Assembly: GCA_015680905.1 (NCBI GenBank)
Contig: JADFTS010000054.1
Span: forward strand, 62,001 to 126,000
Length of the DNA stretch: 64,000 nt
Reading direction: 5' to 3'
DNA from: Coptis chinensis
Lineage: Eukaryota; Streptophyta; Magnoliopsida; Ranunculales; Ranunculaceae
Part shown: one piece after another, positions 10,152 through 23,600 of the stretch
How the letters are laid out: each line of letters starts with the position of its first letter
How positions within the stretch are numbered: the first letter of the stretch is position 1
Program-made: the position numbers and the translations under genes
Notes under the pieces: model-generated
What the model saw: the letters and a program-made list of their open reading frames with translations, nothing else
Database searches by the model: none
What the model was told of the DNA's origin: nothing

Positions 10152-13100
10152 ATAACAGCTTGTGCTACCAAAGTGGTAGCAAGTGCACGGCAGCCGATCG
10201 ATCAATGAATTTTTCTCTAGTTTTAATCACGTGAAGTTGTCAAAAATACAAAATGGATATAATAATCTTAGGTACGCAATATCGGGAACGAAAGGAGTTT
10301 AAAAGATTAAGCTTCCAATAGTTCAAATTTTATTATTTTTGGCATTAAAGCTGTATATCTAAAGTTCAAATAAATGTACTTACGTTCAAATAATAATCCA
10401 AAGTCTCTCTCTCTCTCAATTCATGTTGGCCTTCTTGATACAACCTCATCCATTAATCTATTCATACTTGGAATCGCTTCAGATTTCATTGTGTACTAAA
10501 TTACTACTTCATCGACAAGCATTAATACATCATCGTCGTACAAGTATACAATCATATTTCGCAGTTAGTTCCACAGTTCAAATCAAAGATTGGCACAGAG
10601 TATACTGTATTGGTTATCTCATATGCGTACCATTAACTGGTCTAAGGAATAAGTGACCCACTTTCGTATCCTTGAGATGAAAAGAATTATGGCTGAAATT
10701 TGGGCTCTTCCTATTAGTACAGAAGGTGACACTTGGCAGGGCATTTAAAAACGAGAGCTGCACGATGCAATCATGCAGATCTTCACGGAGTTGTTTGTTA
10801 GTATATACTATATAGCAAGTCTTAGATGAGAAGTGTTAGTATGAAATAGTGAAGAAAGGACGTTCATAAGTTCATGTATCACTCATCTTGCTAAGGTTAT
10901 TATATTACACTCGGCACCATGTGAATTGGTCATAATATGCTAAGGGTGGCAATGGCATGCAGGTGAGTTGGTGATAACCCCCCCACGCAACTCATTAGGA
11001 ATTCTACAAGTCACCATTTGTGAGGTGTGCCTGACATTCGGTTTGAACAAAATCGAAGTGATGGCCCCATTTGAGCATTGCTACGGTTTGGAGGTCGTAA
11101 AGTTTGATTCAAAATTTGAATGCCCAAAGTCCAAACAACCGGGGTGAGGGAGTGACTCGTTCTCTTAGCAGATCATATAGTTTAAATATATATACTCTTG
11201 GATCCTATGCGTCACATGTGGTACTACTGGTTCTGATGCATGAACTCTTTAGCTAGAAAATCTTGTTTGTATATGGATTAAGCGAATGCGTGTGTGCTTC
11301 ACTTATTTTCATTTTCATTTCTTTTTTGGCCTGGGCAGACCACGTCAAAGTGTCAAACTAGATACATCAGAATCATATTCTATACTCTGTAGACACCACC
11401 ACTTTAAATAACTCCATTACTAGTTCGTTATTTCTAATATAATCTATACTATAACATAATCTGTTTTTTTTTTTAACTTAAACTGGTTGGATCTACCAAC
11501 TGAGAGAAAAGATTGCAGAGAGTCCTGTCAGCCAATGGTCCTCGAAACTATTGATGCGTTGCCGACAACAGAATGTTCCAAGTACCTGATAAATCTAACT
11601 AAAGTCATTTCAAAATAACGTGAGGTGGCACTGTTTGCTAACCTAACAATGAAACATAATTAAATAAGATAACGTTTAACCAGTCAGCTTGATGAGAGAA
11701 CAGAGCTGGAGAAATATACAGCTTAACAAATGGTTACTGATTTTACCCTCTTGTATATTAAGCCTCTGACAGCAGTGAAGGGAGACAGGGAGTATCTATA
11801 AGCAGCGAGCAATTTCCATACTAGAATTTGCATTCTGCTTCTTTTACAATTATTTCTAAATCAACTACGTGAGTTAATTGGGGCGTAAAATTGGGGCGAT
11901 TTGAAACCTTCCAATTTTTGTTTGTTTGTTACGAACTATGGTGAACCGGGCTGTCCGCCGTCCCCCTCCCTTAACAAAGTCTAAACTAACAGCCCGCTTC
12001 ACACAGTATGCAATGCTCAAAAGGATTGTTGAATCTTAAAAAACAGAACATTCATTGAAGGCAAGGTAAACCTAGCTAACTTTTTAGCCTATGGCAACTC
12101 TGATTTCAAAGTTCAAAGATACTACCATACTCAAACATAAATATCCAAAATACTTTGATATAGATAACTGGAACATCTGCATGGATACCTCAGGCTCAAA
12201 GTTTTCATGGTTGCCTTATGACGTGAACGCATGAGCATTTATAAATACACTATTGCTATTCAAATTTGCTGATCTAAAAAAAAAACTGGCCAACAGCACA
12301 CTAGAGGACGAATAAACAGTCTATCAAACATGACAAATGTGCAGGAATATCACTATTCTGGATTTGAACGTTCACCAGAGTACAAAAAACAGTAGATGGA
12401 AATCATTCCTACCGGAAGAATGTACGAGAGAAAACTACTGACGAATCATCATTGCAATAGTTGTATAATATTTTAATAAAATGACAACGGTTGCTACCAC
12501 CCTAGAAAAACGTGTTTTCTCTCCAAAATACCATCACTTTGCCCAAGAGAACAGTGCCAACGAAGCCAATATTCCCCAAGATACTTCTATTGATGTTCCC
12601 AAGATCCTGCCAAGCAAATAACTTACAAAATAAGCCCTATACACATTTCACTGGCAGACCACAAAAATCAACCTCATTTCTAGAAATAGACAAATTTTAA
12701 TGTATATATAAGATCAGTCTGGTACGGAATGCATTACAAAGAAAGCATGTGCCAAAACTCATGAGGAAAATTGATCAGGACTCTGGAGGCAGCCTAAGTT
12801 TAGAGGGTTATTTTCTGGGGGAACACCATAGGCCGCTTCAGACCAATGCTAGTGCAGACCACATGTTCCAAAAACTGATTTTGTTGGATGAAGTTTAAGA
12901 AAAGATTTTTCATGAAAAGCTTGTGAGTCGCACACATCAAAGAAAAGTAAATCGGTATCTTTGGTTTAAAAGAGTGTACATTTCACTTTTGAGATGAACT
13001 ACGCGATGTTGTCAAGGCATGATGTTAAATGTCAATTGCAAAAACAGAAAAAAAAAAAAATATTATAAACTATACTATATTGAAGATATCAAGAAATAGG

Positions 13101-13877
13101 ACAGTTAAATTAGAAACATAGATAATAACATGAGACTTCTAAGTAACGGTTTACTTTTCTTATAAAAAAAAAGCACTCGCCTTAGTACTGGGGCAAGGAA
13201 CAAGGAACGGGCCAGGTTCGAGGAGGATATCAGTAAACCCATATCCAACCCAAATATTTTTTTAGCATATTCGAACCTGACTTGGATCTCATTTTCCATA
13301 ACATATTCGAAACCGAAATGAATCTCGGGTTGGTCAGGTTATCCGAAACAGAAATGAATCTTCCACAAATACCCTAATTCTTTTGGTTAAATCACATAAC
13401 CAAACTATAAAACAACTAAACCAAAACCAAGAATTCCATCTGAAAAATTAGAACACATACACCAAAGATAAGCTTTGAACTTCAAATATCTTTCATGATT
13501 GTTGATGATTTCTATTTAGGAACAGTAGAGAGAGTCAAGTGACCATATACGAAATCCCCAATTCTCACCTCCATGAACTTCAAACAAACCACATATCAAG
13601 GGGTTCAATTTTTGCTATGTTGTAAAACTTCTTTCAATGGACCTTCATTCTCATTGTTAATGACTTAATGGAAAGAATGTGATGGTTAGATGAACAAGGG
13701 TGCGGTAAAAAGAGGAGCTTCTCTTTCTCAACGCGATTCCCTGCCTACCTCGTACCTTTACTTACTAGATCATTAAATGCACTATTCTGCATCGCTCAGT
13801 GCAAATGCTGTAACTATAATTTTTATCTTTAGTTTTTTTTTTTTTTGAGGGAGGGGTGATTCGGGGGAGAATACTTA
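10152..13877. other. Intergenic region, no gene recognised
   Basis: The short open frames here (for example 10423-10656 and 12512-12700) have no family resemblance and look like chance frames. A CT run lies near 10405-10418 and poly-A/T runs lie near 11464, 13050 and 13832. I see no clear transposon ends. Confidence 0.5.
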
Positions 13878-16800
13878 CTATTGTCGAGAGATATATGCAA
13901 CCCCGGCATCCCTGTTAATGGAACATGGAAAAAGATCAATAATTATCTATATCATCCTAAAGACATCAAGAAAACGTATATAAGTAAGAGAAACAATTTT
14001 GTATATAAGGGCCTACCTTCCCTGCTGTTTCCCTCCAAAACCCATCCCTTGCCTTCCATTAGTTGTTAATTTGTTCTGGTGAAAGGCCGACCTGGCTCCA
14101 TCAGAATTTGTTCCATTTCCATGTGATGCCTGTACTGATGACTGGCCAGATCTCATCTCAGATTGATAGCCGTTCAGTTCCTGCTGATGTCTAGCTTTGC
14201 TCAGTATTTTTACATTTGTGAGACCTTGAACAATGTTAGATACGCCATTCGCAGAATGATTCTGCATCATTAACTGCTGGGATGACTTATCACCAGTATC
14301 TGCAGAAGTAAGCACAGTATCTGAAGAACCAATATTAGCAGGTTTAGGATCAATTGATGAAACCTTCTTAAGGCGATGGGGTTGTGCCATAGGAGTAACA
14401 GCAACTGAGGGAAACACCGACGAATATGGAGTAGAAGCTGCAGCTGCCGCAGCAACTTTTGCAATAGCTGCCGTAGCTGAAATGATTCCCTGTGCTCCTT
14501 CACGAAGCTGAATGAAGTCCCCTTCTATTACAAATAACTGCAATCTCAACGAGGGACACATAATGAGGACCCAGGGCACACAAAGTATGCCAATCAAAAA
14601 TAAAGCATAGAGTAAGATGGGAGTCTTACTTCCGGATGACCAGACACAAAGTCATCAAGTTTTCCATATTTTTTCTTATAATCATGCCAATGAAGAGGAG
14701 CAAGCATTTTGCCAAGTCTATTTGGTAGCTGTGAATAACAACGACAAGCATTATCATCATTAGAAATACTCGATGAGTAACAAAAATATAATAACACCAA
14801 AATTCAATCTGATTTGACTCAGAAATCAGATGCAATAGCTGTGGATTAGTGTTTGATGCTCACAGTTGAACTAATTCTAATCCGACCGCCACTTCCAGCT
14901 GGAATTGCACGAACAACGCAAGCTAACAATGAGCCTTCATCAAGTAGTCTAGACTCCAGAGTCTTTCCTGGTGCAAGCAAATTCGAAGTTGGTTCAGTTG
15001 ATTCAGGCAAAACCACATCATCACCATTGCATTCTGTGGATACCCCAGGATTCAATGAATGACCTGGAGTACTGGATAGTGGTGCACTGGCAGCGGGAAG
15101 TTTTCCATGATCATACCATGCCCTTCTTTTGAATGTTGCATTGCAGTCGAATCAATTTGATCCTGTAAATTTGTATGTATTAGCTAGTACTTACTTGACT
15201 CGCTAAACAATAATGTTCAAGGCTGATGCCGCACTGAATTACACACATTAAACCGTCCAGTACAAACTAACCTTGGTTTCAATGTTTTCAACAGAGTTCA
15301 GTCCCAAGTCCTTGGGGAAGTGGGAACTCTCGTGTTGTTTCTGCTCTGGTTGCAGATATACTAGGTTCCCATTTGGCTCAAGTACCTTAAGCAAAATATT
15401 CAAGCACACAAGAATTCAATGTCGTAGACCAAAAAGAAAGGCAGAAAAATAAATTATAAATTAACAAAACAGTCTTCTCCTTATAAGTGGTAAAATTTGA
15501 TTAGTAATCTTATATAACCTGTGCTTCTTCACGTGAAGTGGTGATTGCAGAGCCAGCTTCTTGGCTGGGAACAATATTAGAAACCAGATAGTCAGGATGA
15601 GATTTGCGTCCATCTGCTGAATGCTCATAGTCATAGTGACCAGCTGAACCCGAAATGTTCTGCTCAGTTTGGGATGATTGGTATTGATTTTGACTTGATA
15701 ACTGTGACCCATCTGCTACAGCCTACACGAATTTTTTTATAGAACTGTCATTTAGAACCACATACAATTATTTACAGCATCTCAACTGGAGATAATATTA
15801 CCTGCTGGTTCTGCCAGTCCTGATGGGATGGAATTGCAGGCATTGGCATATAGTGACCCATAAGGGATTCATGATTATGTGAATTGTGTGGTACAGAGTG
15901 TGGAATACCATGTTGAGGAATAAACAAAGGATGCAAAGCAGCAACCTGTCCAGGAGGAACGTAAGCCCCAAGCCCAGGTACTGATGATGGGATTGGAACT
16001 CCAGGTTCATGTTCGCTCTGAAGGAAAAAATTCAATCATAATATAAACTTCAACAGATGAAAACACGCAGAAAGACACCATTACTTTTACAGATAGTGGA
16101 ATCTGTGACTCAAAGATTAATAAACCAGACATAAAGAATGAATACAACAAAAGAACAAATTCCTCCAGACATTTTAAATGTCAAGGACCGAAGCTACACA
16201 AAAACGAGTAAAAAACAGTTTATCGCAAACCACTTTGAAATAGCACATACATATAAACATATTAGAAGAAATGGGCAAGTACATGCGAACTCTCGAGGTT
16301 AATAAAAGTTAGCTTCTAGAAGTAATTTCTAAAAAATGTCCCACACATGATTTGAGATACAAACATCAAGAGGTAGGAAGAGAACAAACAGTATGTCAAC
16401 CTATAAAGGACTTGTGTATCAGACAATCTCTAACACAAGTGATCAACTTCAGAAGGAAAAGATAAAGGATCTCATAGTAAGACAAAGTTTACATGGAGAA
16501 CGCATGCATATATCTACACTCGTGTAAACAGAATGAGATCAGTTTAGAATATTCAGTACTTTGACACAACAGAGGATTTTTCAATATTCCAACAAAATAA
16601 ACGTCACGATGACAGACAGGAAGAAGAAAAAATAAAAATATAATAGAAAAAGATCTTTAATATAACATGGACTAGAAATACCTTGACAGATGCATTCCCA
16701 ACCGGAGCAACATGTGGATAAATATTTATATTTCCATTTGGATGAATTCCAGGGTTACCAGTTAATGTCCCATCTTCATTAACATTAAATTGTGTTCCCT

Positions 16801-19157
16801 TGATCTGACCAAATGAAGAAGCTTCCTCTGAATTTGAACGATCCAAAGACGATCTTCAGTGTAAGTTCCACTTCTTTGTCTTGCCTCGGCCAACTCCAAC
16901 TGAAGCTGGTGTATGGCTTGCAAGTGATGTCTCTCCATGTCCGCAAACTAGCATCATTACCATAAACAAGTCGATATAAGTAACAATTAGTTTTAGTGTA
17001 AAGCACAAACACACTGTTCAGTCAGGGTAAATGAGAAAATGCAAAACAGATTACAAAATCACAGATTTTAATCAATTGTGCATGCATATTAAAAAAACAC
17101 GGATGCCCTGCACATGCCAAAAAGGAAAGAAAATAAACCTGTCTCTGACAACCATGCCAAAAATGGTTAAAATGTTCAGTGCGTTCTCGCAATTCCGTTT
17201 GTAATGAATGGTGGGTTGTTGATTGCATGGCATCCATTTGTGCAACCCAGGCTTGGGCCTCCCTCAGTTGTTCATCCTTGTATAGAACGGTTTCTTGCAA
17301 AACTCTATGCTGAAAGATATTTTTCTGTTAGACCAATGGAAGTGCAGATAAATGGAAACACAAATTTAACCTTAAAACCTGAACAAACAGACTCTACAGG
17401 CAATAGGCATATAATACAATGACAAGGAAACACCTCTCCAAGAAGAATACAAGAGTTTGGGCAGGTCACATCAAGCTTGGTTTATATGAATAAGATTATA
17501 GAATAACATGCCAAGGAGACACCTCTCCCAGAAGGTTACAAGAGTTTGGGCAGGTCACATCAAGCTTAATTGTAACTAAGAATATCATAGAAAGATGGCA
17601 ACAAGTTGAATGCATCAAAACTCAAAAGGTGTAGCTTGTGCAATTATTGCACCAAAACGTCGGGTGCATTACATAGAAAGAACTTGTTTTCTTGATCAGT
17701 CCATGGCATCAACTTGGAAAAAGGTTGTGGAATAAGAACGATATAAAGATACCTGCTCCTCCAGTTCAAGAAATTGTCTCTCTTTTTCTTGAATATGTTC
17801 TTTAAGTTCATGTACTTGCTGTAGTTGTTGGGCCCTTTCAGCTTCATAATTATCACGCTCTCTTCTGCAAAACAAAGTCATACTAGCTATAAATCGCATA
17901 ATGCCCAATCTATCAACTACTCCAAGTTGAAGATAAAATGATAAGGGGTCACAACATAAAGTCATAAACTACAGAAACTGCTAAAAATAAAAATAAAGAA
18001 AAAGTAGTGATAGAACTGAAGTAACCAAATTTTAAAAAACAGCAAAGGTACATCTTTTTTGTGAATCAACATACCTATAGGCCAGTAACTCCTTGTTTTG
18101 CTCTCTTATGAGGTCCTCCTTAGCCCAAGCCTGCCCACAATATTTACGAAATATATGATAAAAACTAATATGCAAGATGAAGTTAATATTATGAGAGGGA
18201 AGGAAAGCCAAAAAAAAAAAAATGTTGTACAAACCGCTTCACTATCAATTTTGATTGCTCGAAGCTCTCTTTCCTTTTCTTCCATCTTTAGCTCTAACTC
18301 GTGTATGGCCTGTTCCCTCTCTTGTAAGTGCTCCTGTACAATCAAAAAACATTCATGGATTACCACAATGAGTAACGCTGAAAACACATCGTGTGCACAT
18401 AGGGCTAAAAAAGACGTCATATATGTCTTTGGACAATGAGTTAATCCATTGACACAATGAAAGCTAAGCAAAAGACTACAACAGGTAAGAAGTACTAGCA
18501 ACACAAGCCCATCTAGAAAAATTATAAAAAGGAAATAAGAAACCTTTAGCTTGGCAGCAGCATTGACTTGTTCATTAATCTGGTTAGTGAAGGTATTCTG
18601 CATATCCATAATCTGGGATCTACTTATAAGCTGAGCTCTTAGTTCAGTCTCCATCTGCTGCATCCTCTCTCTCTGCGAGGAAATATCATGGAGTCGCTGC
18701 TGCATTAGGTTGTTATCAAGGCTTCCATCGACAGTGATGGAGCAGTAATCAGGATGGAGTGAAGCCGTTCCCTGCTGCACCTTACAAGGCGTGAAATCAA
18801 AAGTCAGGCCAGAAATCAATAATGGCATATTATGTTATTAAACAGGTTTTGACCTACCTCATATATGGTTCTCTCGTCGGAGGATTGGCCCAACTTGAGC
18901 CTCTCCATCTCCTGCATGAGAGTGAGTGAATGGGTCAGTCTTCGAAAACAAAACATAGGAATAGGAAGTCTAGTAGTAGTAGTAGTAGTAGTAAAGGTAA
19001 AAAAAGATGGGATCTTGACCTCATGAGGAGGGGAGTTACGAAGAGAATGCTCGGAGATAGCTCGCCATTCCTTCCTGACAGGATGTACTACAGTAGTCGT
19101 AGAAGAAGGCAACGACACGACGCGCCCACCATTGGGAACACCGGTCGCAGCCTCCAT
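13878..19157 (-). CDS. Conserved plant coiled-coil protein with Ala-rich C-terminal block; two apparent frameshifts
   Basis: The exons, in transcript order, are 19157-19020, 18911-18858, 18780-18544, 18333-18235, 18130-18075, 17864-17753, 17309-17139, 16947-16682, 16017-15802, 15722-15519, 15385-15272, 15162-14864, 14728-14630 and 14537-14017. A probable terminal exon is 13911-13878; without that splice the stop is at 14013-14015. All have GT-AG borders in compatible phase. The product is about 865 residues: long Glu/Gln-rich coiled coils (about residues 65-290), a Pro/His/Asn-rich low-complexity middle, then a conserved block from LPNRLGKMLAPLHWHDYKKK through FVIEGDFIQLREGAQ to an Ala-rich helix. 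I recognise a land-plant family of unknown function, perhaps the DUF7725 type, but no named gene. The frame breaks at 16850-16851 and between 15100 and 15151, each repaired by one missing base. The role is unknown. Confidence 0.8.
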
Positions 19158-19650
19158 TGACTTGACTAGAAAGAAAATGCACCAAACCAACTCGCCCTCC
19201 CTCGCTGCAAATGTTGTATTTCTTAGTTACTGACCCAAAACACAAAATCTAGGTATAGCCCAAAACCCTACAAGATAATTAAAAGGCCCGTAGATATATT
19301 AATTAGTTGGAAAATAAGAAACAAATCGAGATAATGAAAAACTAACCTAGTAATATTTCCCGCCTAAATGAATGAGGTTGATGATCAATGAATGAATGAA
19401 TGATAGAGTAGCTTTACAGCAATTTTATCAAATCGTCAAGTCGCGATTGAGAGAAAATGGAATTTGGGAATTTTGGGGATGTGTATAAGAGAGGAGAGTA
19501 GAGAAGTGGGTAACAAAGTACAAGTACTACTTCAGTTTTGCGTCTACTTACTAACCCGGTCCCTCTACTTTCAAATCCAACGTCTTTTGGGCTTCGGCCC
19601 TTCCACTTCCTCTCACACAAGTTGAGACATCATTTTTTTTAAAGCTATTA
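19158..19650. other. 5' region of the coiled-coil gene
   Basis: This probably holds the 5' UTR and promoter of the minus-strand gene. A short gaat/atga tetranucleotide run lies at 19388-19402. No TATA box stands out. Confidence 0.4.
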
Positions 19651-20077
19651 GAGCATCTCTAGGTCTGCACCACCTGGAAATTTGCTTTCAATTCTCGGAA
19701 TTGCGGTGGATTCTAACTTTAGGTGGAAGCATTCGTAACATCACCTGTCTAGCCGCATTCCTAGATGCAAATTTTCAATTCCGGATGTGGATGCGGCGCA
19801 ACAGTGGTAATGTCGCGTGGGTTTTTTTTTTTTTTTTCCAATTTAGTGCGACATTCGCTGCGACAGTGGGAATATCGCATGAGTTTTTTTTCTTTTATTT
19901 TTTTCAACTTTAGACGGCATTTAGAGTGTCACGCGACAATACCAATAACGCATGGGGTGATATTTGCTAGTAAAATTTGCGGGGCTACCTAGAGTTAGTC
20001 AAATTTTAAAGAAAATTTTGTCAAATTTTGAAGGCAAATCTGCAAGTGATCGATATTACCACCACCTAGAAATGTTA
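19651..20077. mobile_element. Tourist-like MITE, second copy of the 1168-1697 family
   Basis: The left end GAGCATCTCTAGG is preceded by TTA (19648-19650). The right end, read on the other strand, is TAACATTTCTAGGTGGTGG and is followed by TTA (20078-20080). The interior again has aatgtcgc and gcgac motifs between poly-T runs, as in the first copy. The right terminus is more degraded. It is non-coding. Confidence 0.75.
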
Positions 20078-20157
20078 TTAGCTAACATCACTGTGTTGCA
20101 CACCTCTCTGAGATGTGGAAGTGATTGTAGATGGGCACACATCCACATGTAAAAGGC

Positions 20158-20350
20158 TCACTTATATGGCATAATAATAATTTTAGATCCGGCCCACTCA
20201 AATATTTGACCGTGCCAACAATGTTCGCGTGGCACAAGAAAACTTAATTCCGGGCAACAAGGGCGCCAAAAGCTTAATTCCGGGCAACAATTATTAAGCC
20301 TAAGCCAATTGCCTCTTTCAGTGGCACTGGTTTTTAAACGGGTATAATCA
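20158..20350. repeat. Short direct repeat in spacer
   Basis: The motif cttaattccgggcaacaa occurs twice, about 30 bp apart (near 20244 and 20273). The function is unknown. Confidence 0.5.
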
Positions 20351-20356
20351 TGCATT

Positions 20357-20661
20357 TCCGTTCCAGTTAATTTTAAAAAATTTTGAATATAACATATAAC
20401 ATTTTTATTTTTACATTTTATTCATGGATACAAATCTTTTATTAAGCCATTATTTCACAACTATCTAAAGGACCTCAAAACAAATTATTCAATAAACATA
20501 ATTCTAGACTCACTAAAATTGCCTCATCTTTGATGTCCGTTCCAGTTAATCAAACATGAAACAACATACACATTTATGGATACAATCTTCATTATTTCAC
20601 AACTATCTAAAGGACCTCAAAACAAATTACAATAAACATACCTAGACTCACTAAACTCATC
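20357..20661. repeat. Duplication of the RopGAP 3' end
   Basis: Blocks starting near 20358 and 20537 share ccgttccagttaat, a long stretch around ttcacaactatctaaagg, and ctagactcacta. The outer block reaches a degraded copy of the last CDS bases (ctcatctttgatgtcc against ctcatcttatgtcc). The 3' UTR plus stop region was therefore duplicated locally. Confidence 0.7.
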
Positions 20662-23600
20662 TTATGTCCAAGCTTCGGCACCTCCATTCCTAGCACTTAA
20701 AGTGCCAAAACCAGGTTTCTTAATGGGCTTACTCAACTGAAACACAGGGTGCCTGCAGAGCTTCTTCACGCCTCTCCAACTTAGCCTGTCACTGAACCCT
20801 TCAACATCTTGATTACTGTACGAGTCTCTGAACTCCTTTCCAGTGGTCTCCACCGTACATTCGGAAGGTATGGTGTTTACACATGATAACTCAAGTTCAC
20901 TTTCGGTCTCCCCCTTCTTATGAGAGCTTTGAAAACTATCCTCAGTATCACTTTGGATTTGGTTCATTGGGCTGCTCATAAGTAAATTTTCCAAATCTGA
21001 TCTACCCTGGACAGAGATATTAGTTGTTGGCTCATCTATCATGGATGTATCAATTGTTTCCCTACTTTCCATTGATGAACAGGGGTCGCCTTTGTTATTA
21101 GGAGAGTCCGAGCCTGAAGAAAACAACCTGGCCTCAGCAGCAGATTCTTCTCTTTCTCGGAGGGTTTTAATGATCAAGGTCTTAAGAAAATTCATTACTT
21201 GTACTGCATGGAGCAATGCATTCAAAGGATCTGCCATCTGCAAAAGAGATAACAAAAATCACAATTTATTGTGTTTCTTATGTGAATATGTGTGCTGTAT
21301 TCACAAACTGTCCAACTATAGGGATAAGATGAACTCCTTGCAGTTTTAACAAAATATTCAACTGCCTCAGAAGAACAGAAAAAGAGAGGGCAGCTGGGAT
21401 GTAAGGTTAACTTTGGCCTTTTGGGGTAAGGGAAATTTAAAACAGCATCTGTTCATTTGTCCAACTGTGGCCTTAGAGTCAACACCAGGCATTTGCGATT
21501 GAATTTGCGCCAAGGATGAAGCATTTGAGATAAATTTGGCACCATACCTAATATACTTCCCAATAAATAAATGATGAAATTAAATTTCACTTACCTGAGT
21601 CATGTTTGGAGCGAACACCATAGCAATGTTGCGTGCATTCATTTTGTTCAGGTGTTCACACTGCACAACATCTGCCATCAGATTGATGGTCCAGTTAAGC
21701 AATGCAGCTTCCACTGGTGGTAGCAAACTCACAACTTTGGTGCATTCTACTTCTGTGTTGCACTGCATTACCTGATCTGGTGTGAGGGCATCAAGTATCC
21801 CTTTCGGGAGCTCTCTAAACCACGCCTACATGATATTAAAATTTAGTCAAGGACTTGGATATATCGTTGCATAAACAAACATCATATTGGTATGATGATG
21901 CACAGCAAACATATAGCCAAAAGGGTTCCGCTAAAAGGAAGTTTTAATTGCTCTCTCTCCCTATATAATAAAATGAACATACTATTATTTAAAAAACGAC
22001 CTATAAGTCTATAACCAAACTTGTGTTTCGATGGGTTATTAGAAAAATCAGGGGAAACACTTACGAAAATTCAAAAAGGAATGGTTACTCAATTAGTAGT
22101 GTTATAACTTATAACAAACAAATAAAGAGGAAAGAACAAGAAATGCGGGCCAAAATCACTCTATAGGACAACCCTTTTTCAAAATCACTCACAAGGCTAA
22201 TTTTAAGGTGAAAATAACCCGTAGGAACAGATATCCCAAATCTGAAATATTTTTTTTTCCAATTTTACCCTTCCATCGTGTTATGCATAATGAGTTGTGA
22301 ATGATTTTATTGTCCATAGCTCATGTTGATATATTAACAATATTTCAAATAGGTACGAACATTTGGGGTATGAACAGCAACAATGATTGTTCATATTCAT
22401 ACATTATACATTATCTAGGTATTATCATATTCAATTCATACTTCAAATAGGTGTTATCACTGATAAAACATTATGTTGAGGTATGATTGTCCATACCTCA
22501 AATAGGTGTTCTCAATGATCATATATTATGTTGAAGTATGAACAGTGATTATTCATACACTAAACATGTGTTCTCATTAATCACATATTATATTAAGGTA
22601 TGAATAGTGATTGTTCATACTCCAATAGGTATTAAATAGTGATTGTTCATAGCTCATGTTGAGGTATGAATAATAAATGTTCATACCCAAATAAGTGTTC
22701 TTGTTGATCATATATTATGTTGAGATATGAAGAGTGATTATTCATACTATATATGTTGGGTCGTTTCAATTCGGTTCGACAAGGCCATTTATTATTTCGC
22801 ATCCGGGGTAAACTTGACTTTTTACCATCTTGAGCTGTTTTTTTATTTCGTGTCAAGAGCGATCCTTGTGAGTAATTAAAAAAAAAAAAGTTTTGAGAGT
22901 GATTTTTGGGTCCGATTTGTCCTTGAGAGTCACTCTTTGGAAGAAATAATGTACATTTTGGAAATTATTTGGCATTTTAAAGAAAAATATTTTTTATGCA
23001 ATACAATGTACAAAACCATTGTTTATGTGAAAGAAGGATAACACTGCAATGGGGGAAATTGCGAGTTTCCAAAGCAAAATACCTTTATCAAACCTGCCAG
23101 GCAATGCACATCGATTCCATAAGGTACAAGCCCCCTGTTTAGCTTGTCCCGGACGTACTCCTCTTGACCATTCTCGGCATTAATTCGGAATATCCCCTCT
23201 GCCTTCAATCGCAACAAAGTAATCAAACACAACATTAGTAAACGAGTTACTACAGCCAATTGGCCTTTATGGGCAAGGAAATAAAAGAATTACCTCAAGA
23301 CCTCCTTCTGAATAAAGGCGTTTTTGCATCAGGAGTAGAATTGTTGGCACACTGTTTCCTCTTTGGTCAAAGGAACATTGCATAGACTCAGCAGAAACTC
23401 CAAACACACTAACACTGCATAAAGGAAGGAAGACATTGAGATGCCTGGAACCAAAGGAGACAAGATCATTCATATTCCTTTAGAAAAAGCATGACAATAA
23501 AGGCCTATATATTTCACGTGATCGTGTGGAAAAATGAATCGAACATCTTAAGTATCCCTTTTAGATTTGATATAAATGGGGGCTGGGGTCATATAAAAAT

